A stretch of 64,000 bases of DNA from Gelidibacter pelagius. GTDB lineage: Bacteria > Bacteroidota > Bacteroidia > Flavobacteriales > Flavobacteriaceae. A model generated the notes under the pieces. It was not told the DNA's origin. It did not search any database and saw only the letters and a program-made list of their open reading frames with translations. The DNA lies in contig NZ_JAGEVG010000020.1 in NCBI RefSeq assembly GCF_017581925.1, positions 1 through 64,000 on the forward strand, read 5' to 3'. A program made the position numbers and the translations under genes. Numbering within the stretch: position 1 is the first letter of the stretch; each line of letters opens with the position of its first letter. Positions 26,351 through 35,810 of the stretch are shown here, in pieces.

Positions 26351-27244
26351 TTAGTTATTTAACATTGGAAAAAGTCGTCTTATGTCTTCATCAGTAGGTT
26401 GTTTCCCGTATTCACACACCTCAAAAGATTCCACATGTTTGGCTTTTTTTGCTTTTTCTGATCCGTACCATTTTGTTAAAGATGCTCGTGCATTATCAGA
26501 AACAGGTCTACTCCAGGCATTGATAAGAAAGGTTCTCTTATCCTTTTCGTTTTTAGGAACTTTTGAAAGCATTCCTGCAGTCCAAGGCAACCATTCATAA
26601 AACTGGGAAGTGTGTGCATCCAAAGCATCCATCTTCTTATCAAAAACACTGGTAATATCAACAGTGATATCTGCTTTAAATGGAGTTGGTTTTTGAAAAT
26701 GATCCTGTAGGTAAAGAAAAACAGGATTCTTTTTTAATGGCGGTGTATCTGGTGTGACGTTAGGAACGATAACCAAATAGGCTGCATCTTGTACCAGAAC
26801 ACCGGTATATCTGTGGTCTGGGTGGTAATCTACAGGTCTATGCGTAAGTACGACATCAGCATTCCATTTCCTTATTTCTCTGATAACTTGGTGCCTTACT
26901 TCAATAGTTGGAAACAGTTCACCATCATGATTGTCAAGTACGGTGTATTCTATACCCAATCTTTTGCCAGCTTCTTCTGCTTCAGCGCGTCTGATTTTTG
27001 CAAGATGACCACCGCCTTTTTCATAATGGCCTGCATCTCCATTTGTAACTGACACGAATTTGACCCGGTGACCCATTTCGGCAAATAATGCTGCCGTACC
27101 ACCCATTTTATTATCACAATCATCAGGATGGGCACCAAATACAATAATATTTAGTGGCTCCTTCACTTTCTCTTGTGCGTTGACAGTCGTAAGGCTAAAT
27201 ATAAAGCACGACGTAACCATCAATTGAATAATTTTATTTTTCAA
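26351..27244 (-). CDS. Exported PIG-L family deacetylase
   Basis: The 297-residue paralogue of the product of 25449-26339 also has a signal peptide (about 1-24, ending VNAQ), AHPDD at 38-42 and HPDH at 141-144. Across most of the length the two are alike, but the region of about 200-260 differs (HTSQFYEWLPWTAGM versus HESQVFEWMPWVMGM, then divergent), so their substrates may differ in the leaving-side sugar. The first gene after SusD, it starts 80 bases beyond the SusD stop with a strong hairpin between them. Periplasmic deacetylation of imported saccharides is the inferred role. Confidence 0.9.
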   Translation of the reverse strand: MKNKIIQLMVTSCFIFSLTTVNAQEKVKEPLNIIVFGAHPDDCDNKMGGTAALFAEMGHRVKFVSVTNGDAGHYEKGGGHLAKIRRAEAEEAGKRLGIEYTVLDNHDGELFPTIEVRHQVIREIRKWNADVVLTHRPVDYHPDHRYTGVLVQDAAYLVIVPNVTPDTPPLKKNPVFLYLQDHFQKPTPFKADITVDITSVFDKKMDALDAHTSQFYEWLPWTAGMLSKVPKNEKDKRTFLINAWSRPVSDNARASLTKWYGSEKAKKAKHVESFEVCEYGKQPTDEDIRRLFPMLNN

Positions 27245-27281
27245 AATTGAAAATTTAGAGGTTAAAATATGATTTCATAGA

Positions 27282-27314
27282 AATTGGTCACACACTATTC
27301 ATGTGTGACCAATT
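27282..27314 (-). terminator. Strong hairpin between susD-like and deacetylase genes
   Basis: AATTGGTCACAC (27282-27293) pairs perfectly over 12 bp with 27303-27314 around a nine-base loop. There is no long T-run on the minus strand. Hairpins after SusC/SusD pairs are likely to lower downstream expression or stabilise the upstream message, which fits the need for more SusCD than enzymes. Confidence 0.6.
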
Positions 27315-27324
27315 GAAAGTAATG

Positions 27325-28719
27325 TTAGTTTGTGTTTTGAACAAAACCGGTGTTGATGTCCATTTCTCTTTGTGGGATGTAGAATAAATTTCTAACAGCA
27401 GCTTGTGCAATGAACGGTTCAGCTTCGTGAACTTTTTGAGCAGCCACACCAAATCTTTTTAAATCTGGCCATCTATGATTCTCAAAAGCTAATTCCACTT
27501 GTCTTTCATGTAGTAATTTTTCTGTGAAAGTACCAGGAGATGATGCATCAATATCGGCCAAACCTGCTCTTGTTCTTACTTCATTAATTAAATCGTAAGC
27601 CTCAGTAGATTCGCCAATAGCCTCAGCAAGCATTAAAAGGACATCTGCATATCTGAATACAACAAAGTTATTGTCTGCATCATTTTCAGTTGGTGGATCA
27701 CTCCAATATTTTTTAATATACTTAGCTACTACTGTGGCACCTGAAGCATTGACATAAGAGGTTCCCAGCGAAGGGTCCAATCTCAAATCACCAGGAGCAT
27801 AAGCGGCTACTAAAGCATCTGTTGGTCTGTTTCTACCAAAACCTTGACCTGTCTGCAAAAATGCGCTTGGAGAAAAATCATTGGTAAATGAACTACCTTG
27901 ACCTATACCGCCACTCATAAATTCCACTTCAAAAATTGACTCCTTGTTATTTTCGTTAGCCTGTCCCCATAGATTAGCATAATCGCTCACTAATTCATAG
28001 CCATAGGAAGTTTTAATCCGTCTTAAAACTACTTCAGCTTCGGATTTTTTGTTGAGTGTTAATAACACCTTTGCCAATAAAGTTGCCGCTGCACCTTTGG
28101 TAGCTCTTCCTTTATCTCCAACAGAATAAGAAACTCCTAGATTGTTTTCAGCTAAGACTAAATCAGTGCTTAACTGTGTTAAAACTGTAGTCGCATCTAC
28201 TTGAGTCAATTCATCTCCAACAGAAAATGGAGTTAATTGTAATGGGATATTTCCATAAGCGATGGCTAAGTGATAGTACATAAGAGATCTTAAAAATAAG
28301 GCTTCGCCAATAATTCTATTTTTAACATCAGCATTCATTTGTATGCCATCTATTCGATCTAGGATGACGTTACAATTTGCAATAACAGAGTAAGAATCTG
28401 TCCATACGGCAGTAATCTGCTCATTCAAAGGGTCTTCAGTGAATGCGTTTATTTCAGCATATACCCTTGCTAAACCAGTAGCATCTGGACCTTGATCGGT
28501 GTTGTCACTTCTCATTTCAAACATGGTCCAATAGCCTCGTCCATATACGCCGTTGTCTTGTAAACCAGCATAACTGGAGTTAATAGCGGAAACGAAGTCG
28601 TTTTCGGTGTTATAAAAGTCTGCTTCATTCCGGTTAGAAATAGGAGCTAAGTCAGTAAAATCACTACTGCAAGAACTTAAGACTACCATTGATAGAAATA
28701 CTATAATTATATTTTTCAT
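27325..28719 (-). CDS. SusD/RagB-family outer-membrane lipoprotein
   Basis: The 464-residue product has a lipobox ending at Cys17 (VVLSSCSS). It has the SusD N-terminal pattern (ADFYNTENDFVSAINSSYAGLQ), helical TPR-like pairs (AEVVLRRI.., LFLRSLMYYHLA), and the C-terminal SusD signature (FRYADVLLMLAEAIGES, LLHERQVELAFENHRWPDLKRF split over two segments). It is the surface glycan-binding lid of the SusC channel encoded 17 bases upstream. The size is somewhat below the typical 500-600 residues, which suits small or simple saccharides. Confidence 0.95.
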   Translation of the reverse strand: MKNIIIVFLSMVVLSSCSSDFTDLAPISNRNEADFYNTENDFVSAINSSYAGLQDNGVYGRGYWTMFEMRSDNTDQGPDATGLARVYAEINAFTEDPLNEQITAVWTDSYSVIANCNVILDRIDGIQMNADVKNRIIGEALFLRSLMYYHLAIAYGNIPLQLTPFSVGDELTQVDATTVLTQLSTDLVLAENNLGVSYSVGDKGRATKGAAATLLAKVLLTLNKKSEAEVVLRRIKTSYGYELVSDYANLWGQANENNKESIFEVEFMSGGIGQGSSFTNDFSPSAFLQTGQGFGRNRPTDALVAAYAPGDLRLDPSLGTSYVNASGATVVAKYIKKYWSDPPTENDADNNFVVFRYADVLLMLAEAIGESTEAYDLINEVRTRAGLADIDASSPGTFTEKLLHERQVELAFENHRWPDLKRFGVAAQKVHEAEPFIAQAAVRNLFYIPQREMDINTGFVQNTN

Positions 28720-28736
28720 TTTGATTCGTTTTTAAG

Positions 28737-31700
28737 TTAGAAATTAAGATTCAATCCCACAGTAAATGACTTTGTCAATGGGTAAGCTCCATAGTCTTCA
28801 CCAGGAGTTAAACTACTATTTGGACTTGCACTTACTTCTGGATTGTATCCTAAATAGTCAGTTTCAGTGAACAGGTTTGTTCCGGTCATATAAATTCGAA
28901 GCTTGGTAATTTTAGCTCCAAAAAGATCTTTAGCTGGTAATGTATAACCAAGGGTCATGTTTCTTAGTCGTACAAAAGAACCATCTTCAACTTGAAAAGA
29001 TGAAGGTCTTGCATTGTTTCCATGATTTCCTGATAGTCTATCAGCTCTATGAATTTTGCCGTTTCCTGGTTCGGCTTCTGATTTCCATCTGTCATTGAAA
29101 ACTGCGTACGAATTGAAGTTTGCCTCACCATTTTTCAAGTGTCTGCTAGTTAAGTTTAAAATTTCATTTCCTTGAACTCCTTGAATTAGGAAGCTGAAAT
29201 CGAATCCTTTGTAACCAAATCTGTTTGTCATCCCCCAAGTATAATCCGGAAAATAACTCCCTGTTACAGTTCTATCTGCTGGTGTAATTTTTCCGTCACC
29301 ATTTACATCTCTAAACTTCAAATCTCCTGGAGCAGGATTTGGTGCTTGAGTATCTACAGGAGAGTTTGCGATATCTTGGGCGTTTTGATAGATCCCATCA
29401 ACAACGTATCCATAATAACTTCCTATTGGATCGCCAACACGAGTAATATGTCTGATTCCTGCCTGACCTGATGAGAAAATAGGTTCACCTTTGGAGTTAA
29501 GAGACAATACTTCGTTTTTGTTTGTGGAAAAATTAAGATCCGTTTCCCATGTAAACTCTCCAACAAAATTTCTACTTTTTAAAGCAATTTCAAATCCCTC
29601 ATTCTTGACCTCGCCAATATTCTGTAAGGTAGTTTGAAAGCCTGAAACGCCCGAAATACCAACATTTAAAAGTAAATCTGAAGTGATGGTTCTGTAATAA
29701 TCTGCCAATAAGAATATTCTGTTATTAATTAAGCCTAATTCTAATCCGACGTTTGTTTGTTGAGATTTTTCCCATGTTAAATTTGGATTAGGAATCGTTG
29801 ATTGTATTAAACCGTTGATTTCATTACCGCTAATGTTATAGTTGTTTGGTGAGAGTAGGCCAATAGCACCATAGTTTGGGATTTCAAAATTCCCTGTTTC
29901 TCCCCAACTGAATCTAAACTTTAACTCTGAAATTGATTCTATAGATTGCATAAAGTCCTCTTGAGTGACTCTCCATCCCACAGAAAATGAAGGAAAATAT
30001 CCGGTTTGATTGTCCTTTCCAAATCGCGAGGATTTATCAGATCGAAATGTACCTGTAAATAAGTATTTGTCATCATAACTATAATTCAATCTAAACAATG
30101 CGGAAACTAAAGACCATTGCTCTTTAATTGAATTACCGGCATAGACTTGCCCACCACTGATAGTATGCACTAAATCATCTGGAAAATTGTCTGCCATCAC
30201 TTGCTTTATACCAATATTATCTTTTTGAGCTGTATATCCTGCAATAGCATTAAAATAGTGTACGTCAATTTCTTTTTCCCAATTTAGGGTGTTTTCCCAA
30301 AGCCAATTAACTTCTGTTGAAGATGAGGCTTGGGCATATGAGACGCCTTCTGTTGCTTCTCTAAAAAGAAGGGTGTTGGCTCTATAAAAATCCCTGTTAT
30401 AAACATTAACGTAAGTGCCTCCAAAAGTCTTGAATGTTAATTCTGGTAGAATTTTATAAGACAAGCCTAAAGATGCCCTTGTTTGAAATTGAAATAATTT
30501 ATCGTCAATAGCATCAATAATCGCTAATGGATTACTTGCAGACGTAGTACCACCCCCTAAATGAGATTGATTGTCTGTTTGATTATACGATCCATCGGCA
30601 TTATAAGGTTTAACTGTTGGAGAATGAACCAAAGCTGAGTAAACTATTCCCGGAGGCGTTGCAAAATATGGAGCAGACCCTGGTTGTCTTTTGTTTTCTG
30701 TAATTGTTGGTGCAATTCTTAAATCTAAATTAAGTTTTTCGCTCACTTGAGAATTTAAATTAAGCATCAAGTTATATCTTTCGAAATTAGATTCTGGAAT
30801 AATACCATCTTGTTTAAAATAGCCTGCAGAAGCATGGTAGCTTGTTTTATTCTTCAAAGGAGAAGCATAAGAAAAATTATAACTCTGTGAATTTCCAGTC
30901 TTAAAAATTAAATCTTGCCAATCTGTATCTGTGCCATCCCAATTAATAAAAGAAATTGGCATTTCATAATTAGCGTTTCCTCTATCTCCTGGACCAATTG
31001 GATCGCTTGCTGATGCACCTGGGTTATCTTGCAAATAGGCGTTATTTCTTGCATCTCTTGTAAAGTCTATTAGCTGTTGTGAGTTCATTACATCAACTTT
31101 GTTAGCGACACTTTGAGTGCTATAGAAAGAATCAAAGGAAAAAACGCCTTCATCAGAAGATGTTCCGCTTTTAGTTGTAATTAAAACTACACCATTACCA
31201 CCTCTGGAGCCATAAATTGCTGCTGCAGAAGCATCTTTTAAGATCTCTATTGATGCAATGTCGTTAGGGTTAATAGTTGCCAATGGGTTTACTGGAGGTG
31301 CTTGAAAATTGCCGCCTCTTTTGGCTAAATCTCCTTGAATTCCTATCGTTGTTAAGTTTTTTGAAATAGGAATACCATCTACTACAAATAATGGATCGTT
31401 ACCAGCTGATATGGAACCAGAACCACGTATCCGTATGTTTGGACTTGAACCTGGCTCACCCGATGTCTCTTGAACCTGTACACCTGCTACCTGACCAATT
31501 ATTGCATTCTCTGCACTTATGACAGGAATGTTAACAATGCTTTGTGGCGATATTGATGAAACTGCACCTGTTACTCTTTTCTTTGATAAAGTTCCATATC
31601 CAACAACAACAATTTCATCTAATGCCGCTGCATCTGGAATCATGGTTATGGTGATGTTCGATTTTCCTTCAACATTAATATTCTGAGTTTTATAACCCAC

Positions 31701-32249
31701 GTAGGATATTATGACTTCTGTACTATTCGCTATATCCACTTCAAAATTACCATCAAAATCGGAAACGACTCCTACGCTGGTGCCTTTTACTTGAACAGTT
31801 GCTCCAATCAATGGCATGCCCGATTCATCCAGAATAGTTCCTTTAAGCTTGTTCTGAATTTTAAGATTAGTTTTCTCTTTTATAATTTCAGGAACAATTG
31901 TATTTTCAGTCTTTTTTGTAACTACAATTTGATTAGAAGTGATTTCATAATTTAAATTTGAGTTTTTAGAAAGTTCTTTTAGCAACTCTGATAAATGAAC
32001 TTCATTAGATACGAGATTTACTTTCTTCTGGGTCTCAATATCTGATGTTTCATAAAAAAACATATATCCTACAGAATCTGTAATAGTCTTAAAGACCTTT
32101 TTTAAAGGTTCGTTTTTGATGTTAACAGACACAATCTCATTCTGTTCGCATAAAATGTTTGCATTTACATTTATGCAAAAAAGCAGTGACAAGAATAGAG
32201 AGGCTCTCGTCAAGTTTTTTACTCTTGGTGTTGTAATTATTTGCATCAT
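28737..32249 (-). CDS. SusC/RagA TonB-dependent receptor with STN domain
   Basis: The 1170-residue protein has a signal peptide, then an STN domain (about 41-107: LKKVFKTITDSVGYMFFYET.., NYEITSNQIVVTKK). A carboxypeptidase D regulatory-like domain follows (about 133-215: LKGTILDESGMPLIGATV), then a TonB-box region (DEIVVVGYGT), a plug (VPVISAENAIIGQVAGVQV-like, GSGSISAGNDPLFVVDGIPI), and a 22-strand barrel ending in the aromatic FTVGLNLNF. It imports saccharides through the outer membrane with energy from TonB. The STN domain is the part that contacts FecR in trans-envelope signalling, and FecR and ECF sigma genes precede it. Confidence 0.96.
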   Translation of the reverse strand: MMQIITTPRVKNLTRASLFLSLLFCINVNANILCEQNEIVSVNIKNEPLKKVFKTITDSVGYMFFYETSDIETQKKVNLVSNEVHLSELLKELSKNSNLNYEITSNQIVVTKKTENTIVPEIIKEKTNLKIQNKLKGTILDESGMPLIGATVQVKGTSVGVVSDFDGNFEVDIANSTEVIISYVGYKTQNINVEGKSNITITMIPDAAALDEIVVVGYGTLSKKRVTGAVSSISPQSIVNIPVISAENAIIGQVAGVQVQETSGEPGSSPNIRIRGSGSISAGNDPLFVVDGIPISKNLTTIGIQGDLAKRGGNFQAPPVNPLATINPNDIASIEILKDASAAAIYGSRGGNGVVLITTKSGTSSDEGVFSFDSFYSTQSVANKVDVMNSQQLIDFTRDARNNAYLQDNPGASASDPIGPGDRGNANYEMPISFINWDGTDTDWQDLIFKTGNSQSYNFSYASPLKNKTSYHASAGYFKQDGIIPESNFERYNLMLNLNSQVSEKLNLDLRIAPTITENKRQPGSAPYFATPPGIVYSALVHSPTVKPYNADGSYNQTDNQSHLGGGTTSASNPLAIIDAIDDKLFQFQTRASLGLSYKILPELTFKTFGGTYVNVYNRDFYRANTLLFREATEGVSYAQASSSTEVNWLWENTLNWEKEIDVHYFNAIAGYTAQKDNIGIKQVMADNFPDDLVHTISGGQVYAGNSIKEQWSLVSALFRLNYSYDDKYLFTGTFRSDKSSRFGKDNQTGYFPSFSVGWRVTQEDFMQSIESISELKFRFSWGETGNFEIPNYGAIGLLSPNNYNISGNEINGLIQSTIPNPNLTWEKSQQTNVGLELGLINNRIFLLADYYRTITSDLLLNVGISGVSGFQTTLQNIGEVKNEGFEIALKSRNFVGEFTWETDLNFSTNKNEVLSLNSKGEPIFSSGQAGIRHITRVGDPIGSYYGYVVDGIYQNAQDIANSPVDTQAPNPAPGDLKFRDVNGDGKITPADRTVTGSYFPDYTWGMTNRFGYKGFDFSFLIQGVQGNEILNLTSRHLKNGEANFNSYAVFNDRWKSEAEPGNGKIHRADRLSGNHGNNARPSSFQVEDGSFVRLRNMTLGYTLPAKDLFGAKITKLRIYMTGTNLFTETDYLGYNPEVSASPNSSLTPGEDYGAYPLTKSFTVGLNLNF

Positions 32250-32314
32250 ACTTTTTATAAATTTTGAGTTTAGTTATTGATTAGCGTACTAGTGATAATT
32301 CATTTACTTCATAA

Positions 32315-33493
32315 TCATTGAGGGTTTTTAGGGTTATTTATAGTAATTGTCTCGCCTTTTCTTTGGAAGGAAAAGTTAGTATGGGTCTTTATAGTATTAA
32401 GGATTTTTTCAATACTATCATTTTTAAAAGTTCCATTATATCTGAAACTATTAATGTCAGGAAAGTTATTTATGATCTTAACATTATAATGGCGTTCGAG
32501 AGTTTTTCGGATCGTCTCAAACTTGTCATTTTCGAAAGTCAATATGCCTTCTTTCCACGAAATATATTTTTGAATATTTACAGTGGTAATCTCTACATTT
32601 TCCGAATTATTAGAGAGTGAGGCCTTTTGTGATGGAATCATGATCTGATAGTTCTCTTGGTCCTTTATAGCGGAATTCGCTTTTACACCTACAGAACCTT
32701 CAACTAAAACTATTTCTGTCTTATCATTTTCTGAATAGCAGGACACATTGAATTCCGTACCGTAAACCTTTGTAATACTATTTTTTGAATTCACAATAAA
32801 AGAGGAATTTGGAGCTTTTGTGACTTGAAAGAACGCTTCACCTTCTAAAAAAACTTCTCTTGGTTCATCTTTAATAAATACATTTGGATACTTAAAAAGA
32901 CTGCCAGAATTTAATAGTATAGATGACCCATCTGACAACACCACATTAAATGTTTTTCCATAGGGAACTTTAAGGATGTTTTGAAGTGGTTCGTTTTTTC
33001 TGTTGGTAGGCTGTGCTACGTACGTTAAAACGCCATTCTCCACAATGGCAACTTCGTGACCGGATTTAGTCTTAATTGTTTTGTCTGTATCAATATTAAA
33101 ATATTGATTGTCACCGTTAATAAGTTGTAATGTGACCTGATCTTTCATTTCCACAAACGAACTGACGTGGTTTTCTTTCTTTAATAAATACAATGTTGAT
33201 AATAAAACACCTACAAGTACAGCTGCATATTTAAAGTAAGGGACAAACTTCTTAATTCTGAAATTTGATTTGGATTTGGAAGTGCGTATTTGCCTTAAAA
33301 AATCATCAAAGGCAGTTTGGGCTTCACTACTGTTATAGGTAATATTAGAGAGTTGATGTGCCTTAACGAATTCTTTAAAAATCTTTTCATTTTTCTTTGA
33401 ACCTACCCATCGGAGAAGTTGCTCTGTCTCTAGAGTTGTCGCTTCATTTGCCAAATACTTGACAATAATTTTTTTGGCATTAAATTCCTTCAT
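32315..33493 (-). CDS. FecR-family anti-sigma factor
   Basis: The start at 33493 (MKEFNAKKIIVKYL) is preferred to the ATG five codons upstream. The protein has a cytoplasmic N-terminal region (about 1-80), one membrane span (about 88-105, AAVLVGVLLSTLYLLKK), a FecR domain in the periplasm (about 165-270, VPYGKTFNVVLSDGSSILLNSG split over strands, VFLEGEAFFQV), and a C-terminal DUF4974-type domain (GILTFENDKFETIRKTLERHYNV). It should hold the sigma factor encoded upstream until the STN domain of SusC signals ligand. It is 66 bases upstream of the SusC gene. Confidence 0.93.
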   Translation of the reverse strand: MKEFNAKKIIVKYLANEATTLETEQLLRWVGSKKNEKIFKEFVKAHQLSNITYNSSEAQTAFDDFLRQIRTSKSKSNFRIKKFVPYFKYAAVLVGVLLSTLYLLKKENHVSSFVEMKDQVTLQLINGDNQYFNIDTDKTIKTKSGHEVAIVENGVLTYVAQPTNRKNEPLQNILKVPYGKTFNVVLSDGSSILLNSGSLFKYPNVFIKDEPREVFLEGEAFFQVTKAPNSSFIVNSKNSITKVYGTEFNVSCYSENDKTEIVLVEGSVGVKANSAIKDQENYQIMIPSQKASLSNNSENVEITTVNIQKYISWKEGILTFENDKFETIRKTLERHYNVKIINNFPDINSFRYNGTFKNDSIEKILNTIKTHTNFSFQRKGETITINNPKNPQ

Positions 33494-33593
33494 ACTAAAC
33501 TTAAACAATTATTAAACTTACCAATAAGACGGAAGAGTTTTAATAAACCCCCACTCTGGTCTGTAGAGTTTTAATAAATCTTTAAGTTTTTTG

Positions 33594-34175
33594 TTAAAAA
33601 GGTATGTGAAGGTTATGGAATAAGTGAAAAAGAAGTATGATTATTTTGAGACCTTTTCTAAGTCTCCGTAGTGCCTTAGTCATATGTCTTTCTACGGTTT
33701 TAATGGAGATATTCAGCTCTTCAGCAATTTCCGAATATTTAAGACCGTCTTTTTTTGCGAGTAAAAACACGTTCTTGCACTTTTCAGGTAATTTGTTTAC
33801 TTCAGAAAGCACTAAATTGATTTTTATATCTAATTCGTCATTGGTGAAATCTACTATTTCATGAACGGCATCATGTTTTAATTGATCTAAAAGTTGATGG
33901 TCTTTTTTGTTTTTTCTTTGTAGATCTATGAAGAGGTTATAGCCAATTTTAAAGATATATTTTTTTAAGGAAGAATTAATAGATAACGATTCCCTTTTTT
34001 TCCAAATTTTGATGAAGACCTGTTGTGATAATTCTTTTGAAACTTCTACACTGCCAGAAATGGTGCTGAGATAAGCCCTCAACTCGGAGTAGTAAAGAGT
34101 GTAGAGATGTTTGTATGAAGCTTCATCGCCTTTTCTTAAGCCTTCGATAAGTGTTTTTTCACTATTGTTATCCAT
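33594..34175 (-). CDS. ECF RNA polymerase sigma factor
   Basis: The 193-residue protein has sigma region 2 (about 20-90, YKHLYTLYYSELRAYL, SQQVFIKIWKKRE) and region 4 (about 130-185, LPEKCKNVFLLAKKDGLKYSEIAEELNISIKTVE split by a linker, MTKALRRLRKGL). It belongs to the group paired with FecR-type anti-sigma factors in Bacteroidota. The C-terminal tail after region 4 is hydrophobic (IIILLFHLFHNLHIPF), which is unusual. It heads the locus and is likely autoregulated with FecR and the SusC gene. Confidence 0.93.
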   Translation of the reverse strand: MDNNSEKTLIEGLRKGDEASYKHLYTLYYSELRAYLSTISGSVEVSKELSQQVFIKIWKKRESLSINSSLKKYIFKIGYNLFIDLQRKNKKDHQLLDQLKHDAVHEIVDFTNDELDIKINLVLSEVNKLPEKCKNVFLLAKKDGLKYSEIAEELNISIKTVERHMTKALRRLRKGLKIIILLFHLFHNLHIPF

Positions 34176-34736
34176 TTAGATTACTTAATTCGATTTAATT
34201 TGAATGAGAAAAATAAATAAATTGTAATTTATACTTACTTTCAAAACTATAATTCCATTTGACTTTCTTCGGCTTGAAATCCTAAAAATAATGTCTTAAT
34301 GGATTTTTGATTTCATTTAGGTTCAGATAGCACCCTTCAAAATATATAGATATTGGCACAGGGATAAACACTCACTGTCTAAATGTATAATAATTATCTT
34401 GATTTTGGATAATATTATAAGAAAGAGTAAATTTTCGTATAATTAAATGGTGAGTTTTAGCGATTGTCTCGATGTCTAAGTAGAATTAATCAGGGAGTCA
34501 GGACATTGGCAATTTAAGAAATTGAAAGTGTAATTTAGTTGGTTTTAGATTGTCAAATTAATTGATGGAGCTTGTTCCTATAGAAGTATGACTAATAGTT
34601 TTGGAGTGGCCTTGCTCTGTCTCAGAACAATCATCCTTTCGGCAGAAAACTCAATAAAAATAAAAGAGCCCTAATTTTCATTAGAGCTCTCTTGAATTAA
34701 GTACTAAAATCCCTTGAAGTACGAAATAAATATATA
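34176..34736. other. Intergenic region, promoter of the SusCD locus
   Basis: About 560 AT-rich bases lie between the AraC gene and the sigma gene; both run on the minus strand. Apart from the terminator at 34659-34692 no gene or repeat was seen. The stretch upstream of 34175 must carry the promoter of the sigma/FecR/SusCD unit; a consensus could not be assigned with confidence. Confidence 0.5.
34659..34692 (-). terminator. Rho-independent terminator after the AraC gene
   Basis: AGAGC.CTAAT (34665-34675) pairs with ATTAG.GCTCT (34680-34690) with one mismatch. An A-run on the plus strand gives a T-run on the minus strand. It follows the stop codon of the minus-strand AraC gene by about 45 bases. 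Confidence 0.65.
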
Positions 34737-35768
34737 TTATGCTGATACAGCTAACTTATTTTTTTTGTAATCACTTGGTGTACAGTCAAAACGTTCCTTA
34801 AATATTTTTGAGAAATAGCTTCGGCTGGTGAATCCAACGGTGTACACAATTTCTGATATGTTCAAGTCGGTATTGATGATCAGATCTTCTGACTTGGTCA
34901 ATCGAACCGAGCGGATGTATTCACAAACCGTCAATCCGTGTTGAAACTTAAAGCCTTCCTGCAACTTGGCGGCAGACAAACCGATTCTGTCACTTAAGTT
35001 TTCCACCTTATGGTCCAAATCTGGATACTCATTGATGTACTCGGTTAAAGTTGCAATTGAATTTATCTCCATTTTAGTTAAGGATGTCGGCTCCATATCC
35101 AAGTTTTTGATATCCTTATTGTGATGTTCGATTTCAAGAGCCAAGATAACGTTCACAATGCCTTTGGTCAATAACTCCCTTACCAAGCCTTCCTGTTGAA
35201 TGCTTTGTAATTGCTTGATACTTTCTGCTATTTTAAGGTTGTAAGAACCAATGTATAAATAGTCGTCCGTTTTCTCTGAAATAAAAGCGTCTTTTAAGCT
35301 GTTGCTCCATTGAGAGTTTTTACTTCCCTCGGTGTTCACGGAAATCATTGTAGCCACGGTTTGAACATCTTTTTCAATAAAAATGATGTTCTGACCAGAT
35401 ATGATATTGGCGACGATACTGGTCTGAAAGGCATCAATATTATTAATGATTTGATCAGGATTGCTGTCCTTTTCAGTATCTTTATGGAAAGCATGGGATA
35501 GTTTCCCTTTTGAGCAATACATAAAGTTGACATGGGTTGCGAGAAGCGCATCGATGGAAATTTTAATAGTCTCACTGGCAAGAATATCGAATTCAAGAAC
35601 AGAAATACCATCTTCCAATAGAATTGAACGGATACTACCGCTTGCCAATTCATTTTTAATTTCAAGTTTACATTCTGTCGTACTTTTTGCTAACGTACCA
35701 CCAATTTCACTTTGAAGTGTGTCGAAAAAAGAATATAAATCGTTTACTTTGGATGCAATTGTTATCAT
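34737..35768 (-). CDS. AraC-family transcriptional regulator
   Basis: The 343-residue protein has a C-terminal AraC-type double helix-turn-helix (about 240-340). Helix 1 region is LSAAKLQEGFKFQHGLTVCEY, and the second is LNISEIVYTVGFTSRSYFSKIF ending FDCTPSDYKK. The N-terminal 230 residues are a sensor part without a recognised family. There is no signal peptide. It is next to, but not cotranscribed with, the ECF-sigma-led SusCD locus; a terminator separates them. Control of that locus is possible but unproven. Confidence 0.9.
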   Translation of the reverse strand: MITIASKVNDLYSFFDTLQSEIGGTLAKSTTECKLEIKNELASGSIRSILLEDGISVLEFDILASETIKISIDALLATHVNFMYCSKGKLSHAFHKDTEKDSNPDQIINNIDAFQTSIVANIISGQNIIFIEKDVQTVATMISVNTEGSKNSQWSNSLKDAFISEKTDDYLYIGSYNLKIAESIKQLQSIQQEGLVRELLTKGIVNVILALEIEHHNKDIKNLDMEPTSLTKMEINSIATLTEYINEYPDLDHKVENLSDRIGLSAAKLQEGFKFQHGLTVCEYIRSVRLTKSEDLIINTDLNISEIVYTVGFTSRSYFSKIFKERFDCTPSDYKKNKLAVSA

Positions 35769-35810
35769 GGCGTGTTATTTTTAAGGTTAATTAATTAAAC
35801 TGGTTAATGT

